From: Panicum virgatum
Lineage: Eukaryota > Streptophyta > Magnoliopsida > Poales > Poaceae
Reading direction: 5' to 3'
DNA length: 64,000 bases
Assembly (NCBI RefSeq): GCF_016808335.1
Contig: NC_053150.1
Location: forward strand, 44,171,607 to 44,235,606
The notes beneath the pieces are model-generated. The model ran no database searches. It was not told the DNA's origin and was given only the letters and a program-made list of their open reading frames with translations. This document shows, piece after piece, positions 45,291 to 57,203 of this stretch (position 1 is its first letter; each line of letters starts with the position of its first letter). Made by a program: the position numbers and the translations under genes.

Positions 45291-45845
45291 GGAAAAAGTC
45301 ATTTTTCCCTCCTTCAACTTTGAGCCGAATCTACTTTTCCTCCCTGGACTACAAAACCATCCGTTTAGCCTTCTCAGACTCACAAAACCGTTCACATAAC
45401 ATCCCTAAGCGGTTTTAGGGTGAGGTGGCAGCGGTTTTTCTATTTTTCTTTTATTTTTTATTTTGACTAAATCTTTAAAAAATCAAAGTAAATTACTAAA
45501 AAAAATCATAAAAGAGAAAATACAATTTTGTTGAACTCCACGTAAGTAGATCTACGTGAACTCCACGTAAGTAGATCTACGCGCGTAGATCTACTTACGT
45601 GGAGTTCAATAAAATTGGATTTTCCCTTTCATGATTTTTTTATGATTTACTATGCTTTTTCAAAGATTTAGTCAAATTAAAAAATAAAAGAAAAATAAAA
45701 AAACGCTGCCACCTCACCCTCAAACCGCTCAGGGAGGTTATGTGAACAGTTTTGTGAGTCTGAGGAGACTGGACGGATGGTTTTGTGGTTCAAGGAGTAA
45801 AAGCAAATTCGGCTCAAATTGAAGGAGGCAAAAATGACTTTTTCC
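45291..45845. mobile_element. Large foldback element with 9-bp TSD
   Basis: 555 bp. The left arm starts GGAAAAAGTCATTTTT and the right arm ends AAAAATGACTTTTTCC. The arms pair for about 250 bp each and meet at an inner palindrome built from ACTCCACGTAAGTAGATCTACG repeats (about 45536-45608). TSD ATTTTATTT / ATTTTGTTT (one mismatch) is at 45282-45290 and 45846-45854. No coding capacity. Confidence 0.88.
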
Positions 45846-46145
45846 ATTTTGTTTTGTTCCCCTGGCTAAGTGCGAGAGCAAGCAGTTTTGGGCTACTAAA
45901 GGGCCTGCCCAGTACATTAGGCCCGTTTGTCAAACGGGCCAAGCTGTGCCCACTAAACGCTGGGCTCCCAGGCCCGTCACCTGCATGCGTACTGGGCTAC
46001 TGATGTAACTCCGCCGCGAAAACCCATTGGTCCACGGGACCTCAAGTGGGTCTGAACGCCCGTGGCCCACCATGCGCTCGAGTCGCTGTTTTTCTTTCGC
46101 CCTTCTTTTGTTCTGTTTATCTTTTATCTTCTATATCTCCTACCG

Positions 46146-46806
46146 TTAACTCGCAAACAGTAATTTGTGGTTTTCACCTTTTTTTAACTAAAATGAACTC
46201 CAAATCATCTCCAAATTTCGGAAAACATTTTAAAGTGTTACGACCAATGGAAATAAATTCATTTTGTAAAAGAAAAATATGTAGCATTTACAACCTTAAA
46301 ATTAAAATTTATCAAATTAAGCTACTTTTTAAGAATATCTATTTTTTATGGCACAAAAATATTGTCCAAAAATTGATAAAAATACCTAATATTTCTAAGA
46401 TGAGATGTTTATAAAATTATTGTACACTATATGTTATTAGATAATTTTGAAGTTCTTTAACAAAAACAAATTTAAATTTTCTTTAAAAAAACTTTTAGAA
46501 GAATTTAAAAATTCTCCAAGCAACATATGATACAAAATAATTTTATAAATTAATACCTCATCTTAATAATATTAGGCATTTTTTCTCAATATTTGAATAG
46601 TAGCCATAAAAAATTAGATAGTCTTAAAAAGTATCCTAATTTGGTGGATTTTAATTTTAAGATCGTAAACGCTACATAAGTTTTTCCTTTGCAAATGGAT
46701 TAATCTTCATCTGTTGTATCACTGTAAAAAATATATATATAAATTTTGGAGGTGATTTGGAGGTCGTTTTAGTCAAGAAAAAAGAGGTTAAAAACTACGA
46801 GTTAAT
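46146..46806. mobile_element. Second large foldback element
   Basis: The left TAACTCG...GTTTTCACCTTTTTTTAACTAAAATGAACTCCAAATCA pairs with the complement of the right end (TAACTCGTAGTTTTTAACC, GACTAAAACGACCTCCAAATCACC). Arms are about 300 bp and AT-rich. The TSD was not resolved and the exact ends are approximate. Confidence 0.75.
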
Positions 46807-47027
46807 GACTGTTAGACTTGACAATAAGGCTGGAGTTTGAACTTTTCAGAACAAAAAGGAGACTACCATTTCTTTCATGACCATATAAAAAATTTACCCT
46901 TTCTCCTCGCTCTTCTCCGTTGCTGACCACTGAAAGACGAATGCATCCGACGCAGAGAAGCTCTCGCATTCAGACACGATTTGGCATGGTACCCGCTCCC
47001 CTGTGGCCCTGTCCCAGGGCCCGTTTG

Positions 47028-47344
47028 GTTTGAAGTAGCACAAGTAGTACAAAAATTTTGACTAATAATTAGGGTTACTAAATAAAGGTAATTTACAAAA
47101 CTAACTCCACAACCCTGCGCTACTTCGCTAGACGAACCTAATGAGGCCTTTCACCGCGCGTTTGGAGGATGGTTACTATAGCATTACTGTAGCCAATCAT
47201 CGATTAATTACTGTCATTAGATTCGTCGTGAAAAGTTACACTCATCCGTGAAAAAGTTTTGCAAATAAACTTCGTTTAGTACTCCATGCATGTAAGATTC
47301 TTTTCTCGAGAATTGTGTGGGATAGTTGTGGTAGAGAAACCAAA
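47028..47344. mobile_element. Grass MITE copy D (GTTTGGTT family)
   Basis: The left GGGCCCGTTTGGTTT is matched by AAACCAAACACGACCC at the right. It shares internal blocks with copy C at 33587-33911. Confidence 0.8.
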
Positions 47345-47777
47345 CACGACCCCAAAAAAGGAAAGTCCGTACCGACAGCCGACAGGCACCAGAGGTGGCT
47401 AGAAACGTCCAGCGGCGCGACGACCAAGGCAACCGGGAACGGAGCAGCGGATGCGAAATCCCCGCCGGATCCGGCAGCCGGCGTACTCGGGCTAGTACAG
47501 TTCGGGGCTAGCCACCATTGCCGGGGCGCCGTGATCCTGAGCCGAGCGCGTCGCAACTTGCGAGGATCCGTATCCCCATCCCGATCCCGATTCCCTGGGT
47601 CCCGGGCCGGGCGCTGGCACGGCAGGTCCATGGGCGCCGAGCCATACTGTTTCATTTCGCCAGCTCCTCTCCTTGTTCCCTGCCATAATGATGCATGCTA
47701 CACTGTTTGCTGTCATGCTCACACAGCGTTTGTTTCAGTGAAGTGGTGCCGCTCGATCTCGTACTGTGTGCTGTTAG
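47345..47777. other. Intergenic, no gene seen
   Basis: A GC-rich stretch between a MITE and a LINE tail. Open frames on both strands are not recognised. Confidence 0.35.
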
Positions 47778-47917
47778 TTTTTTTAAAAAATATGGCAGGA
47801 GCACTGCTCATTCATATAAGAAGGAAAGAAAAAGTCCAGATCTTACAGAGTTGATATTACATAAAAAAAACTACTCTTACTCAAGCGACAACATACTCGA
47901 ATGCAAAACATTGAAAC

Positions 47918-48754
47918 CTAAGATAACTCTGGCCTCCCACAGGCCGCAACATGCAAAAGAAGCTCAGCTTTTATCAAACCGAACACCTGTGCAGGCTGCT
48001 GAAACTTGTTGCTGAACACCCTTCTATTTCTTTCATTCCATAAATTCCACGCCGAAACCATTAAAATGGCTGCTAATGACCTTTGCTTCTTGAAGCTGTG
48101 CGGTTGCAGAACCGAAGCCCACCAGAACTGAATATCATCACAGTCAGCTTGGATAGGGGATGGATCCAGGTTAGCCCACGTGAAGACCAAGTGCCAAACT
48201 TCTTTCGCGTAACTGCAATTGAGGCATAGGTGCAGTGCAGTCTCATTCTCTTGATCACACAAGCTGCAGGTCGGATTGCACGGCCAATTCCTTATCAAGA
48301 GTTTGTCTGCAGTCAGAATTTTTGCCTGAAGTAGTAGCCACATGAAGAATTTGTGTTTCCCTTCAGCATGGGCCTTCCACAGCGTTCTTCCATCAAATGT
48401 ACTGAATACTCCTTGCAATTGAATATTGTAAGCTGATTTTGCTGTGTACATCCCGTTGGCCGTCCATTTCCAAATGATCACATCTGGTTGTTGTGTAAGC
48501 TGGACGTTTTGCACTGCATCCCACAGAGCCACAAACTCTGCCATTTGCTCGACTGTTTGCATACGCCATAGCCCACGCGTCCAGTTCATATTCCGCAAAT
48601 CTTCCTGAACTGAGTTTTGTTTTCGCCAAGCCAGTTCGTACAAGGAAGGGGCAAGGTCCCTTGGAGCACTACCATTCAGCCAAGCACATTGCCAGAACCT
48701 CGCTGTCCTCCCATCACCAACTGTTACTTTTGTGCAAGCTCTGAAAAGACACAT
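47918..48754 (-). pseudogene. LINE zf-RVT domain fragment
   Basis: An open frame with the typical plant LINE C-terminus: WKWTANGMYTAKSAYN, LWKAHAEGKHKFFMWLLLQ, then a CSLC...HLC zinc-binding cluster and WWASV. It is the distal part of the reverse-transcriptase polyprotein, separated from the RT frame by a stop and a frameshift. Confidence 0.85.
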
Positions 48755-49136
48755 ATCAGTTTCATCGCATGGTGGTTTGGTGCCAACCCAAGGTCGATCC
48801 GGCTCCGTCCAAGCGAACCATAGCCAACGAAGGCGTAGTGCTCTGCTGAAAAGCTCTAGGTCCAGTATACCCAGGCCCCCCTTGTTTTTTTGGCAGCACA
48901 GCCTTCTCCCATCGCACTAAACAATGTCCCCCATTGACAGCCTCAGCACCTTTCCACAGGAAACTGCGTCTAATCTTGTCGATCTTTTTAAGAGCCCACT
49001 TCTTCAGCGCAAAAACTGTTAAGAAGTAAACTGGCATGGAGGTAAGGACTGCATTTACGAGTTTTAACCTTCCTGACTTATTGGTAAATTTTCCTTTCCT
49101 GGCAGGGAGCTTGGAGGCCACTTTATCGATGAAAGG

Positions 49137-50618
49137 TTAAACATCCACTCTTCTCAAGCATCTGACACTAAGAGGGAGGCCGAGGTATTTGCAAGGAAAA
49201 CTGAGCACGTTGCACCGAAAGTCTGCCAGAACTTCTTGCAGATCAATACCATCACAACGAATCGGATAGACTGCACTTTTAGCAAGATTGATTTTGAGCC
49301 CCGAAGCTTCACCAAAAACCTCAAAAACCTCCTTGATAAGGTTGATGTCCTCTTTGATTGGATTGGCAAAAACAGCAGCATCATCAGCATAAAGACTGAC
49401 CCTTATTTTTGCAGCTCTACTGTGGATAGGTTGCAGAGCTGACTCTTGTTCTGCCAAGGCTAGCATCTTTTGCAGAGGTTCCAAGGCAATGATGAAGAGC
49501 ATGGGGGACAGTGGGTCCCCTTGCCTCAGTCCTGCCTTGTGGAAGAATTTTCTCCCTTGGCTTCCATTTATTAGAACCGAGGAACTAGCAGTGGAAAGTA
49601 ATCCCGTGATCCATGACCTCCATTTAGCACCAAAACCTAAAACCTCAAGCAACTCAAGCAAGTAGCTCCAGTTAACCGTGTCAAATGCCTTCGCAATGTC
49701 GAGCTTTAAAAACAGGGCCGGTCTCTTAGCAGCATGAAGATCTTTGATGAGATTTTGTGTGTACAAGAAATTGTCATGTATACTTCTTCTTCGAATGAAG
49801 GCACTCTGGCTCCTCGAGATTAGCTGATGCAAACATCCACCAAGTCTGTTGCTCAATAGTTTGGATAGAATTTTAGCAACACTGCTGGTAAGGCTAATGG
49901 GCCTAAAGTCAGTGATTTTCCTTGCTTCGGCCGACTTTGGAATTAAAACAATATGTGCCGCATTCAATAAGTTCAGGTGTTGCATGTGCTGGTTGAAAAA
50001 GTAATTTACTGCAAGCATGACATCATTTTTGATAATCTCCCAAGAGGACTTGAAGAAACTCCCGATGAACCCATCTGGCCCAGGCGCCTTATCTGATTTG
50101 AGCCCAAAGATGACCTCTTTGACTTCATCAACTGTGAAATCCTCCTCAAGAAACTGCAGATCATGCCGAGGCAAATTGAGTCTGCCCCAGTCCAGAGTGC
50201 TAGATCTATTTTGGTGGTTTCCAAGCAACCCATTGAAGTGACTGTAAATTTCCTGTTCCTTGTCCTTATGCAAATGAACCATTCCATGAGAAGTTTCCAA
50301 GCTTTGAATGAAGTTTTTTCTTTTCCTTCCATTAATTGCCATGGAGAACAATTTTGAGTTAGCTTCTCCTGCTCTAAAAAAGGAAATTCTCGACTGTTGT
50401 TTAGCCCTTAACTTCTCAACAGCTGTCATAGCGAGGAACCTATGTTTAACATCCCTTCTCAAGAGAATCTCTGCATTGCTCAGAGATCTATGTTCTTCCA
50501 CTATGTCCAAAATCCAAATCAACTGTTTGGCAGCCAGGAGCAGCAATTTATTTGGCCCAATCAGAGCTTTAGCCCACAATCTAAGTGCTTTCCCTGTTCT
50601 TTGCAGCTTTGAGTGCAA
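49137..50618 (-). pseudogene. LINE reverse transcriptase, broken
   Basis: A 493-codon frame, with no true start because the element is truncated. RT blocks: KAPGPDGF near 177-184, FRPISLTSS near 238-246, LKLDIAKAFDTVNW near 304-317, GLRQGDPLSP (363-372) and the catalytic YADD at 410-413. The frame ends at an in-frame TAA after RRVDV; RT thumb-region sequence (SKLPARKGKFTNKSGRLKLV) continues in the same frame beyond it, so the stop is a mutation. Confidence 0.9.
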
Positions 50619-50755
50619 CCTTAGAAATGGGTTCTGGACAGAGAGCGGTTTGTTCCATGCTGCAGAAACAGTTTCAAAGTAACCAGGAAGCTTGGGCCAA
50701 AAGAATTCAAACCGAAACCCTCTATAAGTCTGTCTTGCATGGTCTCCACTGTGTT

Positions 50756-50976
50756 ACGCCTTGAGGTGACTCGATCTCACACTGCTCGTAGGTGGGCAGC
50801 AAGGGGGTGCCAGGCAAGGCAAGGCAGAAGATGCATGAGCAATTGAGTGAGCACACGACATTCTGTCGGTAATTTCAGTCGCAACAGAAATACATGGCAA
50901 AAAAGACACTGACAACAACAACGTCAATAGGGGAAATACATTTCAGGACTAAACTTTAGACCATGTCACATCAAAG
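50756..50976. other. Short spacer between two retroelements
   Basis: No feature seen. Confidence 0.3.
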
Positions 50977-51188
50977 AGAATATTGATATTTTTTTTCTAG
51001 AATACGCGCTGCATATCAGTGTATTAAGACGAAAAAGAAATTAATACAGTATTCGGTTACAACCCAAATGGAACGGACTCCAAATGGACACAAGCTGGCA
51101 AGCCAGCTAAACACAACCCGAAAGATAAAATCCAACATTAACTACTCACATCCCGCACAACCTAAACGACTGGCTCTAAACGTAGCCC

Positions 51189-51636
51189 TCAGTCAACGCT
51201 CCATCCCACAGAGGGAGAGCCGTTGCTCTTGTTCTTCAGCATCAGAAGTATGTCCTGTAAGGCGTCCATGTGGCGCGGCGAAGGTCCTTCGCGAAAGAGT
51301 TTCTCCACCGCTTGCTCTGCCGAAGCCGCTAAGGGCAGAGGCGCGCCAACCTCATCGAGTCGGCGCATCAGGAGCACCGCCCCTCGCTTTGCTGGCTTGA
51401 CGGCTGAGAGAGGGTCCAAGGCTTGGCGATGGCTTCGCCTGAGGCCATACACCTCAGACGAAGGCAGCTGAGGAGGCGCGTCGACAAGGACAGGGTCAAC
51501 TCGACGGCGGCGAGGCGGCTTGTCCAGAAGAGGTGGCAAAATATTCTTCGTAACTTTGCTGATGAAGTCTTCCAAGGCCGCGGAATTGCAGTCTTCTGAC
51601 ACCTCGACCATGCTGGTTGCCTCCTCAGAAGCCGGC
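51189..51636 (-). pseudogene. C-terminal part of the zinc-knuckle retroelement protein
   Basis: A frame containing EDFISKVTKNILPPLLDKP, RRRRVDP, a GLRRSHRQA block and LLMRRLDEVG, the conserved tail of this grass retroelement protein family. It stops at 51189. Its upstream half continues past the gypsy insertion at 60106. Confidence 0.7.
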
Positions 51637-54571
51637 TGTGACGGAACCGCCAAATTAAAACTCTAATTAAGCATAATGGCCGTCATTTGAACACATCGGG
51701 CGCATTAGCTTAACGGCTTAATTTGGCGATCCTTTCTCAACCCACGGCCCGATCGAAACAACACCGGTAGTCCCACGCGAAGGTGGGCACAGATGGTACA
51801 AGCACGACACAAAAACTTGAAATTATACAATGATGTGTGATAGAACTTTAAGTTTACAAACTGAGTTTCAATTACAAAGTTAATTTACATAAGTTGGAAC
51901 CCTCACAAATTTACAACTGGAGGACTAAAGCTAAAACTTGATAGAAAATACACTAAAACAAACTACCCTACACTGCTGCCCACTCTCAGCCTAACAACAC
52001 CGGTCAGACCGGTTAGGAGAACCGGTCAGACCGGCGCGCATGCACCTGCCCAAGGGATACCGGTCAGACCGGTCCACCAGACCGGTCAGACCGGTCCCGA
52101 CAAAACAGATAGGCTGAACACTCCGCCCTCAAGTGTGCAATCCGACAAACCCCTAACCTAAGGGTCTCGCTCCACGACCTGCCACCCCACTGCATCCCGG
52201 CGGATGAATTTGACGCAACAGGGGCAGAAGTCGACGTCCTGGGGTCCTGAAATAATAACGGTGGCAACAAACCCTGAGTATTCTAATACTCAGCAAGGCT
52301 TACCCGACCAGTGGGTATAACTTAGCCCACATATCTAGACATGCACGGCATTTGGCTGGTGGTTATTTTGCAGAAAAAGGAAACTAGAGGTGTATCCTTA
52401 CTTTCAATGTTTTAGCCGCATATTTTATATAGCTAGACTCTCATCAATGTTTGCCTATCTACACACACATGTGGAGCATCCATATAAGATTAAGAATTTA
52501 TATCCATTTTTATATCTCTAATACCCTATCTCATTCGCTACGGTGTGACAAAGAGACCAAGGCCCTCATAACCGCGAGACACGGCGAATCGATCCGATTT
52601 AACCTTGCAACGTGGACCTAACCAACACGGCACGTATTTGCCCCGTCGGACTATACACGCCAACCATTCCCCTCCCCGCCTCGAACTACAGAACCATCCC
52701 ACCTTCATATAGTCAGCCGAGCTCAACGTGAGACCACCAAAAGTAAACATATGCATCCCGTTTCTCCGCGACTACTCGACTCGCCCTACGGGGTGGTGAT
52801 GCAGTTCTCTACTTTCGAAGCGAGACAGTACTAGGCTTACCGGTTTCGACTACCTCCTACTCCCGGCATGCGGTTAGTACAATTCAATCCCCGATCAGCA
52901 CTGCCACAACGACCGGTCCTTAAGCGACACAGACGGGGCTAAGGCACCCAGGAACCCTGTCCTGCTGCCACCTAACATCATCATCCCCGCCCGGTCTCAC
53001 ATTTCCATATCCATTCCAATTCCGAGTCAAATACTGAAGTACAAAGATAATAATATATCTCGCGAGTAACCGGCAATTACTCGGCTTCTAAAGCTTTCCT
53101 ATATCTCGCGAGTGACAAGAGTCACTCGACTTCTATCGCGACTATTAAGCATAGCACTTCTATCGTCCTATACATACTAGTATAACTCAGGGAATCCTAG
53201 GGAATCATGCAACTAAGGTTCCAAATAATTCCTACACCTAATGCACAAGTAATAGAACATATACATAGGCGTCATAATTTAAAATAGAAGGATGTGCACC
53301 GGGGCTTGCCTTGCGTCTGCTGCTCCACGCCGGGGTTAGCCGGGCCTTGGGCCGGCTCCACGCAAACCTCCTGCTGTGGGGCTTGCCCCTGGGGCTCCGG
53401 TGGCTCCGCAACCACCGCGTATACGACCTCCTCTGCCGCGATTGCTACATGTATGCAAATGCTTATGACATGAGAATGCATGCATGATTTTATAAAAATT
53501 ACAAGTAATCAATACCCAAATAAATTTCCATCCAAATGAATCAACAACACCTAATTACCCCTGCTCAGCCCAGCCACACCGGTCAGACCGGTATACCCCA
53601 CCGGTCAGACCGGTATACCCCACCGGTCAGACCGGTCTGGCCTGTGTGCAACTCAAATCCAAAAATCCGGAGTACCTGGACGTATAGCCGGAGTATCCGG
53701 ACTCCCAAGTCCAGAGAATCCGGACCTATACCCGGTATGTTTAAGTCACCCCCAAATCCGGAGTATTCGGACAAATGGCCGGACAATCCGGGCCCTACCG
53801 GTCAGACCGGTACACCCGACCGGTCAGACCGGTCCTACCCAGACCAAACCTAGAATCCACAACGCGGCGAAAATCGTGAACAAATTCTAAAACCCTTCTA
53901 GGCACTAGTTCATGGGTTCATATGGATGCTTTTGACCAGAGGAAATCACCTAAAAACCTTCTAGAACAAGAGATCGATCCAAACTCCTAAATTACCTTGA
54001 ATGAGTCCTTTTTCCCCACAAGAACTTGATTCCACCGCACCAATTCCACCTAGGCTCTAGCCTAAGGTGCAAGCAAAGGTTCATGACCAAGGAAACTACC
54101 TAAATCCCCCTAGAGCAAGAGATCAATTCAAACCACTAGCCATTACCTTGGGTCCTTGCCTTAAGAGCTTGGATCCCAGCCAACCAAGGATGAAGCACTT
54201 GGGGAAGATGATTTTCCCCACCAGATTGAAGCTCCCTTGGCCTTGGATCAATGGAGGAAGATTAGATTAGGGTCCTAGGGTTTGAGGTGAGAGGGGAGGA
54301 GGAAGAGAGCTCGGGCTCGGGCTGAGTACGGCTCTGGTGAGGGAAGGGAGTGGTTGGGAGAGAGAGAAGAGAGTGATTTAAATGCTGTGGGGCCCAAAAC
54401 CAACAGCTCGGTTTAGACCGGTCAGACCGGTTGCCCATACCGGTCAGACCGGTCCGGGCTGAACTGGCCCAGACTGCCAGAAAACTATCGGTTTGATTAT
54501 TGCTCGCGAGATTGGGAGCTAATGACAGTGATTAATTCAATTAATTCATGGATTAACACCTGAGTGTTACA
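51637..54571 (-). repeat. 3' LTR of the gypsy element
   Basis: 2935 bp. It begins TGTGACGG and ends GTGTTACA on the plus strand. It carries about ten copies of the 14-bp motif CCGGTCAGACCGGT. Confidence 0.93.
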
Positions 54572-54616
54572 ATCCTACCCCCTAAAAGAAATATCGTCTC
54601 GAGATTTATGGAAGTG

Positions 54617-56509
54617 TTAAATTGCAATAAATATAGAAGGGTAGGTACTTTGATAAGTTTGTAACAACTCCGGATATTTGGATTTAAGAAACTCTTCGGT
54701 TTCCCAGGTGGCCTCTCGCTCGGAGTGATTGCTCCACTGAACCTTATAAAAAGTGCTGGTTTGATTCCGTGTGACCCGAATCTTGAAGTCAACAATTTTT
54801 ATTGGTTGCTCCGAGTAGACAAGGTCGGGCTCCAGTTGCAATTTCTTGACGTCAATTACCTTTTCTGGAACCCGGAGACATTTCCGGAGCTGGGAGACAT
54901 GGAAAATATTATGAACCGCGGATAATTGAGTAGGAAGTTCCAGGCGATACGCTACCGGCCCACATTGCTCAATAATCAGAAAAGGCCCAACGTAGCGAGG
55001 TGCAAGTTTTCCTTTTTGGCCGAACCGCTGAATCCCTTTCATTGGAGAGACCCGCAGGTAGACATGATCTCCCACTTGAAACAGGACGGATCGATGCTTC
55101 TTATCCGCATAACTCTTTTGTCGGGATTTCGCAATCTTTATGTTTTCCTGAATGACCCGAACCTGTTCTTCTGCTTCATTCACCATATCCGGTCCAAAGA
55201 AAGTCCTTTCTCTAGCTTCTGACCAATTTAATGGCGTTCTGCATTTCCGTCCATATAAGGCCTCAAATGGAGCCATCCTGATGCTCTCTTGATAACTATT
55301 ATTATATGCAAATTCGGCCAAAGGTAGGCATTCATCCCACTTCTGACTGTAGGTGAGTGCACACGCCCTGAGCATATCCTCCAGAATCTGATTAATCCTC
55401 TCTGTCTGGCCATCTGTCTGAGGATGATAGGCTGAACTGCGGATCAATTGTGTACCAAGAGCGGCATGAAAGTGTTCCCAAAACCGGGCTATGAATTGAG
55501 TACCCCGGTCCGAAATGATGGTCTTTGGAATTCCATGGAGACTCACAATACGGTCCATATACAGCTGAGCGTACTGCTTCGCCGTATGTGTGGTTTTTAC
55601 CGGTAGAAAATGGGCTGTCTTAGTGAGGCGATCCACAATAACCCATATGGAATCATATCCCTTGGAAGTCTTGGGTAAGCCGACAACGAAATCCATACTG
55701 ATATCTTTCCACTTCCAAGAGGGAATACTCAAAGGCTGTAGAGGGCCAGCTGATCTCAAATGGCTCGCTTTAACCCTCTGATAGGTGTCACATTCTGACA
55801 CATATCTGGCAATTTCCCGCTTCATTCTGGTCCACCAGAAACGCTGTCTCAGGTCTTGATACATTTTATTACTGCCTGGGTGGATGGAGTACCTAGAGAG
55901 GTGAGCCTCATCAAGAATCTGCTTCCGTAGCTCTAAATATTTAGGTACCACCAGACGATTATTAAACCACAACACACCATCACTATCTTGGCGAAAACAA
56001 GCAGCCTTAGGGTCATTTTCCTTAAGCCTCTGCCTGATCTTCTCCATGCCCACATTATTTTTCTGCGCAGCTACAATCCGATCTCGAAGCGTAGGTGCAA
56101 GGGTGAGATTGGCAATAGTACCCTCAGACACCATAGTCAAGTTCATCTTCTCCATTTCTTGGCACAAAGTGTCATTCACCGCTGTGGCTGAGGTGCAACT
56201 GCAACTTGCCTTGCGACTCAATGCATCGGCCACCACATTTGCCTTGCCTGGATGGTAATGTATCTCCAGATCATTATCTTTAATCAGCTCCAACCACCGT
56301 CTCTGGCGCAAGTTCAATTCACTCTGGGTAAAAATATACTTGAGACTCTTGTGGTCTGAGTATATATGCACTGGATTGCCCAGAAGATAATGACGCCAGA
56401 TCTTCAATGCATGCACCACTGCTGCTAATTCCAGATCATGTGTAGCATAATTCTCTTCATGCCGCTTGAGGGCTCTGGAGGCATAAGCAATCACACGCTG
56501 ATCCTGCAT
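54617..56509 (-). CDS. Gypsy RNase H, integrase and C-terminal domain
   Basis: A 630-codon frame continuing from upstream RT. Residues 1-99 are RNase H ([31 protein letters not shown]). The integrase zinc-binding region at about 203-250 has HHC plus Tyr where the second Cys is expected (CDTYQR). The integrase core follows with [15 protein letters not shown] and DGQTERINQ, giving the D,D,E residues. The C-terminal 45 residues ([17 protein letters not shown]) form a chromodomain-like module. The product alone could not transpose because gag, protease and most of RT are absent. Confidence 0.88.
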   Translation of the reverse strand: MQDQRVIAYASRALKRHEENYATHDLELAAVVHALKIWRHYLLGNPVHIYSDHKSLKYIFTQSELNLRQRRWLELIKDNDLEIHYHPGKANVVADALSRKASCSCTSATAVNDTLCQEMEKMNLTMVSEGTIANLTLAPTLRDRIVAAQKNNVGMEKIRQRLKENDPKAACFRQDSDGVLWFNNRLVVPKYLELRKQILDEAHLSRYSIHPGSNKMYQDLRQRFWWTRMKREIARYVSECDTYQRVKASHLRSAGPLQPLSIPSWKWKDISMDFVVGLPKTSKGYDSIWVIVDRLTKTAHFLPVKTTHTAKQYAQLYMDRIVSLHGIPKTIISDRGTQFIARFWEHFHAALGTQLIRSSAYHPQTDGQTERINQILEDMLRACALTYSQKWDECLPLAEFAYNNSYQESIRMAPFEALYGRKCRTPLNWSEARERTFFGPDMVNEAEEQVRVIQENIKIAKSRQKSYADKKHRSVLFQVGDHVYLRVSPMKGIQRFGQKGKLAPRYVGPFLIIEQCGPVAYRLELPTQLSAVHNIFHVSQLRKCLRVPEKVIDVKKLQLEPDLVYSEQPIKIVDFKIRVTRNQTSTFYKVQWSNHSEREATWETEEFLKSKYPELLQTYQSTYPSIFIAI

Positions 56510-56580
56510 AAGGACGCAGCCTAGGCCCGTACCTAATGCATTACAACAAGTATTAATGGCCGAACAATATCCGGCGAAGA

Positions 56581-56934
56581 CTAAATAGGGATGAGAATGT
56601 AGCCCAGATCCGTACCTGATGCATCACAATACACATCAAAAGGCCGGGTAATATCTGGCTGAGCAAGGACAGGGGCAGACGTCAGAAGTTTCCTCAAGGT
56701 TCGAAAGGTCTGCTCACATTTGTCGTCCCAATAAAATCTCACCCCTTTCTTGAGTAGTTCTGTCATGGGTCTAGCAATTTTTGAGAAGTTTGGAACAAAC
56801 CTCCGGTAATACCCTGCTAGCCCAAGGAAACTCCGGATCTCTGAAACAGACTCTGGAGTCTTCCAATTCAGGACATCCTGAATCTTGCTAGGATCGACAG
56901 AAATCCCGATGCCATGATGCATGGTATAACACAT
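56581..56934 (-). pseudogene. Gypsy reverse transcriptase C-terminal fragment
   Basis: Encodes the RT thumb/connection ([36 protein letters not shown]) up to a CDASGTDLG block, then stops. A diverged second copy of the DASG-coding stretch lies at about 56515-56580, and the RNase H frame restarts after it. Upstream (57203-56935) only leader DNA remains, so a deletion removed gag through the RT palm. Confidence 0.85.
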
Positions 56935-57203
56935 GAGCTCCTATACCAACTTCCAATGCGACTAGAAATTTATATGCCATGATGCATGATGCATGAGCGT
57001 CGTACGCAAACCCCTCAACCACATCTGAACATCTATCTTCTACTCGAACATCGACTATATATACACAGGGCTTAGTACGATCCACATCCCCCCATATTAG
57101 TATACCACCCGATCCTAAGTCAGGATTCCACTTTTAATTTGTAATCTCTGAAAATTAGTCATGCTCGTACCAACCCCAGTGTGTTTTGGCTCTGATACCA
57201 GCT

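Larger units (their letters stand above)
47778..50755 (-). mobile_element. 5'-truncated L1-type LINE, degenerate
   Basis: A minus-strand non-LTR element. It keeps the reverse transcriptase and the C-terminal zinc-binding (zf-RVT) domain but lacks the endonuclease and ORF1. The 3' end at about 47778 has an A/T-rich run (T7A6 on the plus strand). An in-frame TAA at 49137-49139 and a frame change near 48860 break the frame. The 5' boundary near 50755 is where LINE-like coding sequence ends; no convincing TSD was found. Confidence 0.85.

Noticed and set aside
47761..50770. ACTGTGT as a TSD of the truncated LINE
   Set aside because: The match is short and not placed directly at the A-tail, so it was not accepted.
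51996..54450. CRISPR-like spaced repeats (CCGGTCAGACCGGT)
   Set aside because: Irregular spacing, plant context, and location inside an LTR; no cas-like gene.
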